From contig CALVBW010000009.1 in assembly GCA_944325945.1 (NCBI GenBank), forward strand, positions 1 through 64,000: 64,000 bases of DNA, in the 5' to 3' direction. A program made the position numbers and the translations under genes. Position 1 is the stretch's first letter. Each line of letters opens with the position of its first letter. The DNA comes from Candidatus Gastranaerophilales bacterium. Its GTDB lineage: Bacteria; Cyanobacteriota; Vampirovibrionia; Gastranaerophilales; Gastranaerophilaceae. The notes beneath the pieces are model-generated. The model was given only the letters and a program-made list of their open reading frames with translations, was not told the DNA's origin and searched no databases. Of this stretch, positions 33,415 through 40,969 are shown piece by piece.

Positions 33415-34125
33415 CTAACCCTCCGCAAACGGCGTTAATTTGTAACCTACATTTGTAACCGTGTGCAAATATTTCGGATTTTTGGTATCGGGTTCAATTT
33501 TATTTCTCAAACCGCCTACATGAACCCTGAGCATTCGTACATCTTCGTTGCTGTCGTAGCCCCAAACTTCATCTAATAAGGTTGCAAGTGTAACAGGATT
33601 ATTAAAATGCTGCATAAGACAATATAGAATTTCAAATTCCGTAGGGGTTAATTTGACCTTTTTATTTACTATGACGGCTTCCAGAGTTTCAGGAGAAATA
33701 GTAATGTCGCCGGCGTTCAAAATTTCATCGGAAAGGGAATTTTTTTCTTCCTCCATATTATTGCGGCGTAAAAGAACGCGTATTCTCAAAAGAACTTCCT
33801 GAATATCAAAAGGTTTCACGAGATAATCGTCAGCTCCGCAGTCAAAACCCTCGGTTTTGTCATCAATTGTCCCTTTTGCTGTCAACATTAAGATAGGTAT
33901 CGCAAGTTTTGCCTGTCGGATGTTTTTACATACGTCAAAACCGTTCATCCTAGGCATCATAACGTCAAGCAAAATCAGATCATAAGTGTTATTCAAGGCT
34001 TTATTAAGCCCTTCAAGACCGTCTTTTGCACTGTCTACAAAATAACCGCTTTGTGCAATATCAAACTCTAAAAGTTCTCTGATTTCATCATCGTCATCGA
34101 CTATTAAAATTCTTTTTTCAGACAT
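33415..34125 (-). CDS. OmpR/PhoB-family response regulator
   Basis: 236 aa. The receiver domain has the acidic pair VDDDDE, phospho-acceptor Asp in LILLDVMMPRMNG and Lys in MLTAKGTIDD. The C-terminal winged helix (LTPTEFEILYCLMQHFNNPVT, then VHVGGLRNKIEPD) binds DNA. It is transcribed first, directly before the histidine kinase. Confidence 0.92.
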   Translation of the reverse strand: MSEKRILIVDDDDEIRELLEFDIAQSGYFVDSAKDGLEGLNKALNNTYDLILLDVMMPRMNGFDVCKNIRQAKLAIPILMLTAKGTIDDKTEGFDCGADDYLVKPFDIQEVLLRIRVLLRRNNMEEEKNSLSDEILNAGDITISPETLEAVIVNKKVKLTPTEFEILYCLMQHFNNPVTLATLLDEVWGYDSNEDVRMLRVHVGGLRNKIEPDTKNPKYLHTVTNVGYKLTPFAEG

Positions 34126-34184
34126 AAAACCCCGCTTTTTATTTTATTTTACTAAAATAAAAAGAGTTTAGCAAGTAGGTTTTT

Positions 34185-34432
34185 TACATAAAAACTATTA
34201 TCTGCCTGAGGCAGGACAAGACATTGTGTCAATATTGGTAAAGGCGCTTTATACGATTATCAGTCAAATAATACAATAATTTGTTGCACCGCTTTATATA
34301 AAAACTATTATAGGAAGTTATTTTTATTTATTTTTCCAGAGCCTCCGGCGGAGCAGCCCGCAGTCCCATTTAACGCGAGCAACCAAGAAAAGAAAGAGTG
34401 AACAAAAAGATACCTATAACAGTTTTTATGTA
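34185..34432. repeat. MITE-like element with ~17-bp terminal inverted repeats
   Basis: TACATAAAAACTATTAT at 34185-34201 and its inverted counterpart ending at 34432 (CCTATAACAGTTTTTATGTA) bound 248 bp; a third copy of the end lies inside at 34295-34313. The interior is GC-rich and contains AACGCGAGCAACCAAGA, resembling TGCGAGTGACCAAGA in the element at 44335-44486. No ORF. Fills the gap between the response regulator and helicase genes. Confidence 0.5.
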
Positions 34433-34448
34433 AGGATATATAAATTAA

Positions 34449-36935
34449 TTAAAACTTTTTGAGTTTTGCATAAGCTGCATCCATAGCTTTTTTGCCCATT
34501 TTGCCGAAATCTATGGTATACATTATGCTCTCGCCGACTGTCATAACATCTGTTATATGCCCGACGCCGAGTTTTTCATGGAAAACTCTTTCGCCAACAT
34601 TGAAAACGTAGTCTATTGTAGTATTTTCGCGTTGTCGTTTACGTTCCTGTTCAAGCAGAAGTTCTTGTTGATTTTTGCGGTCGCGTTCTTCTATCATGCG
34701 TTTTATGGCATTGTCTTTCAGAAGATTTTTAACTTTTTCTTCGTCGCGTTGTTTATTTGCCTGAGATTTAACGAGAATTGTGCGGCTTGGGGTTCTGTTA
34801 GGCATTTGTTGGTTGCGTTTTTGCGGTGCCACAAAACCTTTGCCGAAACCTGTTGAAGGTTTTACATAACCGTAGCTGTCCGCCTGAGCAGTCGAATAAT
34901 TTCTTCCTGAATCTCCGTATTTTGCTTTTGACACTGCGTCGCGGAAAGTTGAGGAGCTTTCTGATCTGCCTTCAAATGTTGACATTTCAAGCAGGTTGCG
35001 CGGAATCTCTTCAATAAATCTTGACGGATTATAGTATTTATATTCACCCCACATCTGGCGGCGTTTTGCGGAAATCAGGTATAATTTTTCTTCCGCACGG
35101 GTAACGCCCACATACATAAGCCGCCGTTCTTCTTCCAATTCTGACGGGGAATTGAATGTTCTCTGGTGAGGAAAAACACCCTCATCCATACCTGCCAGAA
35201 ATACAACCGGAAATTCCAAGCCTTTTGCTGAATGCAGCGTCATTAAAGTAACATTATTTGAAATATTATCCATTCCGTCAACGTCTGACACGAGTGCTAC
35301 CTGCTGTAAAAATTCTCCCAGAGCGTTATCAAGTTCCTCGGGTTCAAATTCTTCCGCAACGTTTACCAATTCCTGCAGGTTTTCAATATCAGCGTCGGCT
35401 TCAGGGGTGTTTTGGAGCTGTAATTCAGCAAGATATCCTGTTTTTTCAATCACAAGTGTTACAAATTCCCTCAAATTATAACTTTTTTGAGCATCTTTGA
35501 ATCTTAAAATCAATGCTGCAAAGTCTTTGAGTTTGTTTTGGGTTTTAGCAGGAATTTCGCTGTCTTCATCCAGTTCCAGAATAGCTTGAAAAAGGCTCAA
35601 ATCTTTTTCATCAGCGTATTTTTGAAGATTTTTTACGGTTGTATCACCGATTGCGCGTTTCGGGACATTAATTATCCTGCGAAGGCTCTGGGAGTCGTCA
35701 GTATTATAGATTAATCTTAAATATGCGATAATATCCTTGATTTCTTTGCGGTCGTAGAATTTTAACCCGCCGTAAATTCTGTATGGAATTCCGGCTGCCA
35801 TACATGCTTCTTCCAGTGCGCGGGATTGAGAATTCGTACGGTATAAAATTGCGTAGCGGTTGTAATCTCCGCCGCTGTTTTGTCTGATTTTGCTTACAAT
35901 AAAATTCGCTTCATCAGCTTCATCCTGTGCTTCATAATAATCAATAAGCTCCCCGTCGCCTTTTTGGGAATACAAATATTTTTCTACACGCTCCTGATTA
36001 TTTTCAATAATTGCGTTTGCAACATTCAAAATGTTTGCGGTAGAACGGTAATTTTGTTCAAGTTTAATTAATTTTGCATTTTTAAAGTCGCGCTGGAAGT
36101 TTAAAATAATTGTATAATCCGCACCGCGCCAGCTGTAAATTGATTGGTCAACATCCCCTACAACGCACAGCGAGCGTTCTTCGGGAATTTCTTTTTGCAT
36201 ATTGGTATAAAGCATATTCACAAGTCTGTATTGAGCAAGGTTCGTGTCCTGATACTCGTCAACCAGAATATGCTTGAATTTGTTATAATAGTATTCTCTT
36301 ACCTGTGCGTTTTGTTCAAGAAGTTTCACCGTCAACAAAAGCATATCGTCAAAATCTATTGCGTTATTGTTATTTAGAACATTTTCATATTCTTCAAAAA
36401 TTGCAGCGATTTTTTGTGATTTGAAATCTCTTGCAAATGTCGCAAAAGTATATGCGTCCTGCATTTTATTTTTTGCATTGGAAATTACGGCTTTTACGAG
36501 TTTTGGCTGATAGATTTTGTCATCTATATTCAGCTTTTTTATAACCTGTTTTAACACGGCAACGGAATCCGTTTCATCATAAATACTGAAATTTCTGTCC
36601 AATTTTTTACCTGATTGAAAACTGTAATTTTCAATATTTTCGCGTAAAATTCTTCCGCAAATTCCGTGAAACGTTCCGACCCACATATATTTTACGGTGT
36701 TTTCACCTAATATGTTTCCCAGACGTTCTTTCATTTCGCGCGCAGCTTTGTTTGTAAAGGTTACGGCAAGGATGTCACGCGCTCTTGCGTAATTATTCTG
36801 GATTAAATATGCAATACGTGTTGTCAAAACTTTTGTTTTGCCTGAACCTGCTCCCGCAAGTATTAACAGCGGTCCTTTTACCGTTTCCACCGCTTCTTTC
36901 TGTTCCTTATTAAGATTTTCTAATATATTTTCCAC
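34449..36935 (-). CDS. pcrA: ATP-dependent 3'-5' DNA helicase, UvrD/PcrA type
   Basis: Superfamily I helicase of about 828 aa for nucleotide-excision and replication-fork repair. It has the Q-motif LNKEQKEAV, Walker A ILAGAGSGKTKVLTTR, motif II VDEYQDTN, motif III VVGDVDQSIYSWRGAD, motif IV QNYRST, motif V MTLHSAKGLEFPVVFL and motif VI YVGVTRAEEKLY. The C-terminal Tudor-like segment VGERVFHEKLGVGHITDV is the RNA-polymerase/DNA contact typical of PcrA/UvrD. GTG at 36935 gives the N-terminus MENILENLNKEQ; a TTG at 36950 is in frame. Confidence 0.93.
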   Translation of the reverse strand: MENILENLNKEQKEAVETVKGPLLILAGAGSGKTKVLTTRIAYLIQNNYARARDILAVTFTNKAAREMKERLGNILGENTVKYMWVGTFHGICGRILRENIENYSFQSGKKLDRNFSIYDETDSVAVLKQVIKKLNIDDKIYQPKLVKAVISNAKNKMQDAYTFATFARDFKSQKIAAIFEEYENVLNNNNAIDFDDMLLLTVKLLEQNAQVREYYYNKFKHILVDEYQDTNLAQYRLVNMLYTNMQKEIPEERSLCVVGDVDQSIYSWRGADYTIILNFQRDFKNAKLIKLEQNYRSTANILNVANAIIENNQERVEKYLYSQKGDGELIDYYEAQDEADEANFIVSKIRQNSGGDYNRYAILYRTNSQSRALEEACMAAGIPYRIYGGLKFYDRKEIKDIIAYLRLIYNTDDSQSLRRIINVPKRAIGDTTVKNLQKYADEKDLSLFQAILELDEDSEIPAKTQNKLKDFAALILRFKDAQKSYNLREFVTLVIEKTGYLAELQLQNTPEADADIENLQELVNVAEEFEPEELDNALGEFLQQVALVSDVDGMDNISNNVTLMTLHSAKGLEFPVVFLAGMDEGVFPHQRTFNSPSELEEERRLMYVGVTRAEEKLYLISAKRRQMWGEYKYYNPSRFIEEIPRNLLEMSTFEGRSESSSTFRDAVSKAKYGDSGRNYSTAQADSYGYVKPSTGFGKGFVAPQKRNQQMPNRTPSRTILVKSQANKQRDEEKVKNLLKDNAIKRMIEERDRKNQQELLLEQERKRQRENTTIDYVFNVGERVFHEKLGVGHITDVMTVGESIMYTIDFGKMGKKAMDAAYAKLKKF

Positions 36936-37015
36936 AAACCCTATTCCCAAAATATGTTTTTCATGCTATAATACATCATAAGCGAAAAAAATATTAATTG
37001 CAAAAGGTAGGGAAA

Positions 37016-37603
37016 ATGGTAGAAATTTTAATGAGTTCAAAAGAAGATGACAAAGAAAAACAAAGTTCAATTGTTGTACCTGTAGATGATGATATGGATG
37101 TTGTCAAATCGAACTCGCCGAATACCATGGATGAACTTGCAATGGAGCTTGCAACAATTAAGCAATCAGCAAAGAGAATTGCAATTATCGGGAGCCGTAA
37201 CCTGCCGATTACGCATCAACAGATGATTGAAACCCTTGCAACTGCGCTTGTTATGCAGGGAAATACAATAATTACATCCGGCGGTTCTTCAGGAACCAAT
37301 GCAGCTGCTATTCGCGGTGCTATGAAAGCTAATCCGGATAAACTCAAGGTTATTCTTCCGCAAACTATCGGGCAGCAGCCGTCTGATGTTCAGGATCAGC
37401 TTATCGGCGTTCCTAATATTGTAGAACATTCTGACCGCGCTATGATGACTCTGGCTGATGCATCACGTGTTTGTAACAGAGAAATTATTGATGATTGTAA
37501 TCAATTGATATGCTTCCTTTCACATACAAGTAAAACCCTTCATAATGCTGTTCAGTATGCTGAAGAAGGGCACAAGGTTATTACAGTATTTTATCTTGAT
37601 TAG
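37016..37603 (+). CDS. SLOG-domain (DprA-like Rossmann) protein
   Basis: 195 aa. From about residue 55 it follows the SLOG/DprA pattern: IAIIGSRNLPI, TIITSGGSSGTNAAAIRGAM (nucleotide- or DNA-binding loop) and VILPQTIGQQPSD. In cyanobacteria similar proteins are annotated as DNA recombination-mediator-like. It lacks the DprA C-terminal winged helix, so DNA uptake is not implied; nucleotide-ligand binding is the family expectation. ATG 37016 is used because AGGTAGGGAA precedes it. Divergent from the helicase gene and 9 bp before the HEAT-like gene. Confidence 0.65.
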   Translation: MVEILMSSKEDDKEKQSSIVVPVDDDMDVVKSNSPNTMDELAMELATIKQSAKRIAIIGSRNLPITHQQMIETLATALVMQGNTIITSGGSSGTNAAAIRGAMKANPDKLKVILPQTIGQQPSDVQDQLIGVPNIVEHSDRAMMTLADASRVCNREIIDDCNQLICFLSHTSKTLHNAVQYAEEGHKVITVFYLD

Positions 37604-37611
37604 GCATATAT

Positions 37612-38772
37612 ATGTTTAAAAAATTGACCGGAAAAAATCCGCGTGAGTATGAATATGCTGCACGCCATATTATGGACAATGCAGATGAAAAACTTTTCGC
37701 CGAATTGGTCGAAAAAGACAGTTTTTTGTTTGATTTTGTGAAGCAAAACGTTGCCCAAAGACTTGAAAAAGCTACTAATGAGCATAATTGGCAAACGGTT
37801 TTGTCTTTTTTAAAGTATTATTCGCCTTCTTATGAGGAGTTTGTTGCGTCAACTCTTGCAAAATATGCTGATGAGGATTTGACGGACAGAATGCTTGAAT
37901 TTTTGGAAAAAGGTACGGATGATGAAAAAACTTATGCGGCAAAATTTTTTTCCTATGTTCAGGATCCTCTGGCAATTGAATTTTTGAAAAAGAATTCCTA
38001 CACCGAAAACGAATATCTCAACACAAATTGCGCTATTACATTAGCCTCGATGAAAGAGGAAAGTTCCTACAATGAAGCAATTGAAAAGTTGAAATCCGGA
38101 GATGATTTTGAAAAGCTTGCGGCTGTTAAATTCCTGACTGCATACGGGAATAAAGATGCATTGCCGCAGATTCTTGATGCCATGAAAAATTCTTCCATGG
38201 CAGAAAATATTGCAGGTGAAATACCTTACCTTGAAAGTATTTTTAATATTCTGGATGATAATTTTGAAAACGGACTTCTGGTTGTAAATTACATCATAAA
38301 CGGGCTCGGCGAAATTTTGGGGCTTTCTCAAGTTTTTGACTTTGAACTTTTTGAAGTTTTGGAATATATTGAAACAAAATTTGAGGACAGCCGTGCTGCC
38401 GTCGTGCTTTTGAACGCAAGGGAAAAGTTTGAAACCCTGACTGAAAACGATGAATATCTTTTTGATGAAGATAAAAATACCAGAAACGAAATTAATGATA
38501 TCAAAAAACTTTTATTTAATATTGATAAAAAAGAATTGCTCTCAAAGGTTAATGCGGAACTTAAAGAGGACAGCCCGTTTGTGTTTACGGCACTTGATTT
38601 TGCAACGGATTTGATGGCTATCAGAGAACTTTTAAAGTGTAACAATCAGACAATCATCCTAAAAACAGCGGAAATCTTAAAATCTCTCGGAAATCTTGAC
38701 GACACTGCAAAAACCGTTGCGCTTTTAAAAATCACCGATGAGAATATCAAATCTATAATCAGAGCGCTTTAA
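37612..38772 (+). CDS. HEAT-like helical repeat protein, function unknown
   Basis: 386 aa, acidic and all-helical, with degenerate repeats of about 30 residues (for example DERTYAAKFFSYVQDPLAIEFLKK-like and FEKLAAVKFLTAYGNKDALPQILDAM). No catalytic motif or signal peptide. It follows the SLOG gene by 9 bp, so they probably share a transcript. It may be a scaffold; the repeats resemble those at 15823-16680 but are far more diverged. Confidence 0.55.
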   Translation: MFKKLTGKNPREYEYAARHIMDNADEKLFAELVEKDSFLFDFVKQNVAQRLEKATNEHNWQTVLSFLKYYSPSYEEFVASTLAKYADEDLTDRMLEFLEKGTDDEKTYAAKFFSYVQDPLAIEFLKKNSYTENEYLNTNCAITLASMKEESSYNEAIEKLKSGDDFEKLAAVKFLTAYGNKDALPQILDAMKNSSMAENIAGEIPYLESIFNILDDNFENGLLVVNYIINGLGEILGLSQVFDFELFEVLEYIETKFEDSRAAVVLLNAREKFETLTENDEYLFDEDKNTRNEINDIKKLLFNIDKKELLSKVNAELKEDSPFVFTALDFATDLMAIRELLKCNNQTIILKTAEILKSLGNLDDTAKTVALLKITDENIKSIIRAL

Positions 38773-38935
38773 GTTTTATTTGAAACACTCGTCATACATC
38801 TGTTGAAATTCTTTACCGCCTTTTTCAGTTGCATAATTGAATGGGCGGAAATGGCGCCGACTTTATTAACTATTCTTGCACTTCCCGAGGCGTTGGAAGT
38901 TGATTTTAATTCACTTGTTTCTTATAAAAAGCCGC
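38773..38935 (-). pseudogene. Possible gene relic
   Basis: Downstream of 38772 the minus strand has an open 3' end reading FNYATEKGGKEFQQMYDECF up to a stop near 38778. Stops lie upstream and there is no start. It looks like the decayed C-terminus of a protein, next to two tandem peptide loci. Confidence 0.2.
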
Positions 38936-38939
38936 AGCC

Positions 38940-39072
38940 TTGACAAAGTGAAAAAAGGAGTTATAATGAATATATAGGGTGGCAGTCCCCTTTGGAGACT
39001 GCACTTAGTACCCTAAAGAATGAAATAAATTAACTGTAAAAATGCTATCACTGCTTTGATGGCATTTTTTAT
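38940..39072 (+). ncRNA. Antisense RNA of the small-peptide locus, copy 2 (with promoter)
   Basis: TTGACA (38940-38945), 16-bp spacer, TATAAT (38962-38967). The RNA starts near 38975 and ends at terminator AATGCTATCA/TGATGGCATT plus T run (to 39072). The 5' domain is closed by TAGGGT/ACCCTA with inner GCAGTC/GACTGC. The stem sequences differ from the other copies but pairing is kept. Overlaps the whole peptide frame on the opposite strand. Confidence 0.75.
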
Positions 39073-39087
39073 TTGTTCTTTTTTCAA
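39013..39087 (-). CDS. Small hydrophobic peptide (type I toxin-like), copy 2
   Basis: 24 residues from a TTG start: KKEQIKNAIKAVIAFLQLIY after the initiator, then FIL and TAG. GGGAGGTG is 8 nt upstream. Basic/polar head followed by one hydrophobic helix, aligning with copies 1, 3 and 4 (I-K-x-A and L-Q positions). The leader segment GTCAC..CCC..CCAC can pair with GTGG..GGG..GTGA around the ribosome site. Confidence 0.72.
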   Translation of the reverse strand: MKKEQIKNAIKAVIAFLQLIYFIL

Positions 39088-39164
39088 TCTTATCACCTCC
39101 CTTCCACCGTTTTCCTAATTGTTACGTGTGTGGGTCGGGTTGTGACGGGTACTACCCTTTTTAA

Positions 39165-39216
39165 ATTATAGAGTATTTAATTTTTGTTGTCAATGATTTT
39201 AAGGAAATATTATTAA
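39165..39216 (-). promoter_or_regulatory. Peptide-gene promoter with conserved upstream box, copy 2
   Basis: TTGACA (39188-39193), 17-bp spacer and TATAAT (39165-39170) form a consensus promoter. The box TTAATAATATTTCCT is at 39202-39216. Confidence 0.8.
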
Positions 39217-39234
39217 CATTTTGCAGTGCATAAC

Positions 39235-39378
39235 TTGACAAATTTGAAAAATAAGTTATAATGAATATATAGGGGCAAGCCCCAACCAAGAGTCTTTGAT
39301 TGAGGCTTGACTTAGTACCCTATAACCAATAAATGATATTTGTAAAACCGTTATAATTACCGTTATAACGGTTTTTAA
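39235..39378 (+). ncRNA. Antisense RNA of the small-peptide locus, copy 3 (with promoter)
   Basis: TTGACA (39235-39240), 16-bp spacer, TATAAT (39257-39262). The RNA starts near 39270 and ends at AAACCGTTATAA/TTATAACGGTTT plus T run. 5' stems TAGGG/CCCTA and CAAGCC/GGCTTG. Tandem with copy 2; the copy-3 antisense promoter begins 18 bp after the copy-2 upstream box. Confidence 0.75.
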
Positions 39379-39390
39379 TATCCTGGTCAT
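39256..39390 (-). CDS. Small hydrophobic peptide, copy 3, with read-through C-terminus
   Basis: Starts MTRILKTVITVIITVLQISF; GGAGGTG is just upstream. One codon shorter than copies 1 and 4 before the Leu-Gln pair, and one nucleotide shorter after it. The TAG that ends the other copies is therefore out of frame, and translation continues to 44 codons through DNA encoding the antisense RNA and its -10 box. It may be a diverged or decaying copy, or a functional long form. Confidence 0.65.
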   Translation of the reverse strand: MTRILKTVITVIITVLQISFIGYRVLSQASIKDSWLGLAPIYSL

Positions 39391-39468
39391 ATTCTATCAC
39401 CTCCTTTCCACAGATTTCTTAGTTAAATACGTGTGTGGGCGAGGCGATTAGTACTACCCTTTAGTATA

Positions 39469-39520
39469 AGTTTACTGCATTTAATTTTTCTTGTCAATAA
39501 TTTTGAGGAAATATTATTAA
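39469..39520 (-). promoter_or_regulatory. Peptide-gene promoter with conserved upstream box, copy 3
   Basis: TTGACA (39492-39497), 17-bp spacer, TAAACT (39469-39474). The box TTAATAATATTTCCT is at 39506-39520. The -10 is the weakest of the four. Confidence 0.72.
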
Positions 39521-39566
39521 TAAATATTCGGCTTTTATAATAAATTTTTTGTGCTAAAATAGTATT

Positions 39567-40094
39567 ATGAATTTTGAAGAAAAGACACTGGATTATGAAT
39601 ATGTTTATAAGGGGAAAGTGATTGATGTCCGCCGCGATAATGTAGAGATTTCAACCGGCAGAAAATCAGTCAGAGAAGTTGTTGAGCATTCAGGCGGGGT
39701 TGTGATTGCCGCCCAAAAGTCACCTGATACTGTTTTAATGGTAAAACAATTCAGATATCCGATAAAAGAAACGGTGTTAGAACTTCCGGCAGGAAAGCTC
39801 GAAAAAGGCGAAGAACCTTTTCCGGCTGCAAAAAGAGAATTGGAAGAGGAAACCGGATATAGAGCAAAAACATGGAAAGAGTTGGGATTTATTAATACAA
39901 GTCCGGGTTTTTGCAATGAAAAATTATATCTTTATCTGGCATCTGATCTGGAATTTGTGGGTGAGCATCCGGATGAGGGCGAAATTATACAATGTTTTGA
40001 ATTTGGGCTTGATGAGATATTCGAAAAAATTAAAAATGGTGAAATTAATGACGCAAAGACTATTTGCGGTTTGACGAGGGCTTTTAAATTATGA
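39567..40094 (+). CDS. Nudix hydrolase, ADP-ribose pyrophosphatase-like
   Basis: 175 aa. It has a complete Nudix box GKLEKGEEPFPAAKRELEEETGY near residue 75, preceded by the ADP-ribose-pyrophosphatase signature KQFRYPIKETVLELPAG. This family hydrolyses ADP-ribose or nucleoside-diphosphate sugars to AMP plus sugar phosphate in a metal-dependent way. Overlaps the following HAD gene by 4 bp (ATGA), so they are translationally coupled. Confidence 0.88.
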   Translation: MNFEEKTLDYEYVYKGKVIDVRRDNVEISTGRKSVREVVEHSGGVVIAAQKSPDTVLMVKQFRYPIKETVLELPAGKLEKGEEPFPAAKRELEEETGYRAKTWKELGFINTSPGFCNEKLYLYLASDLEFVGEHPDEGEIIQCFEFGLDEIFEKIKNGEINDAKTICGLTRAFKL

Positions 40095-40894
40095 TTAAAA
40101 TGGTCGCGACAGACATTGACGGAACTATATTAAAATGGAGTTTTCAGTTTAGTCCTGAGGTTAAAAAGTGTATAAAAGAACTTGACGCAAACGGAATTAA
40201 AGTGGTTCTTGTAACGGGCAGAATGCACAGTGCAACGGTTCATGTGGCGCATGAATTGGGGCTTCATACGCCGATAGTATCTTATCAGGGCGGTTTAATC
40301 AAAGACGAAACCGGCAAAACTCTTTATCAAAAAGATTTAAGACCGGATTATGCGGTTCAGATTATTGATTGGGCAAGAAAAAATAACGTTCATTTGAATT
40401 TGTATCTGGATGATAAGTTATATGTAGAACACGACAACGAGATTGTCAAAGAATACACAGACGGCAGGTTTATAGACTATATGGTTTGTTCTTTTGATGA
40501 TTTGAAAATAGAAAACGTAAATAAATTGCTTGCAATTGACTTGAAAGATGTTGAAAAAGTTACCGGCTGGGTAAATGAATTAAGTGTGAAATATCCTGAT
40601 TTGTATATTGTAAAATCGACTCCGTATTTTTGTGAAATCGGTTCAAAAGAGGCAAAAAAATCATCCGGAGTTAAATTTTTGGCTGATATGTGGGGAATTA
40701 AGCAGGATGAAATTTTGACAATAGGCGATCAAAATAATGATATAGAGCTTTTAAAAGCCGGTGGAGTTAAGGTTGCAATGGGTAATGCAACGGACGAATT
40801 AAAAGAATGCGCGGATTATATAACTGATACGGTTGACAATGACGGTTTTGTAAAAGCTATTGAAAAGTTTATCCCTGTTATATCCGTAAAATAA
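40091..40894 (+). CDS. HAD-superfamily phosphatase, Cof/IIB type
   Basis: 267 aa. Motif I is ATDIDGTIL (nucleophile Asp), motif II VTGRM, motif III Lys in KKSSGVKFL and motif IV IGDQNNDIELLKAGG. The IIB cap occupies residues 85-190. These enzymes act on phosphorylated sugars or pyridoxal phosphate; the substrate is unknown. Coupled to the Nudix gene, which suggests a shared nucleotide/sugar-phosphate clean-up role. Confidence 0.85.
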   Translation: MIKMVATDIDGTILKWSFQFSPEVKKCIKELDANGIKVVLVTGRMHSATVHVAHELGLHTPIVSYQGGLIKDETGKTLYQKDLRPDYAVQIIDWARKNNVHLNLYLDDKLYVEHDNEIVKEYTDGRFIDYMVCSFDDLKIENVNKLLAIDLKDVEKVTGWVNELSVKYPDLYIVKSTPYFCEIGSKEAKKSSGVKFLADMWGIKQDEILTIGDQNNDIELLKAGGVKVAMGNATDELKECADYITDTVDNDGFVKAIEKFIPVISVK

Positions 40895-40969
40895 CTTAAT
40901 AAAAATTATTTGTCATGACAATTTTTTCTATATTTATTTTTTAATAAATATAGGGAAAATTATAGGAAA

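Noticed and set aside
38940-39520. Riboswitch or attenuator leaders on the plus strand
   Set aside because: Promoter plus terminator with no gene directly controlled; conserved minus-strand peptide frames and promoters explain the units better.
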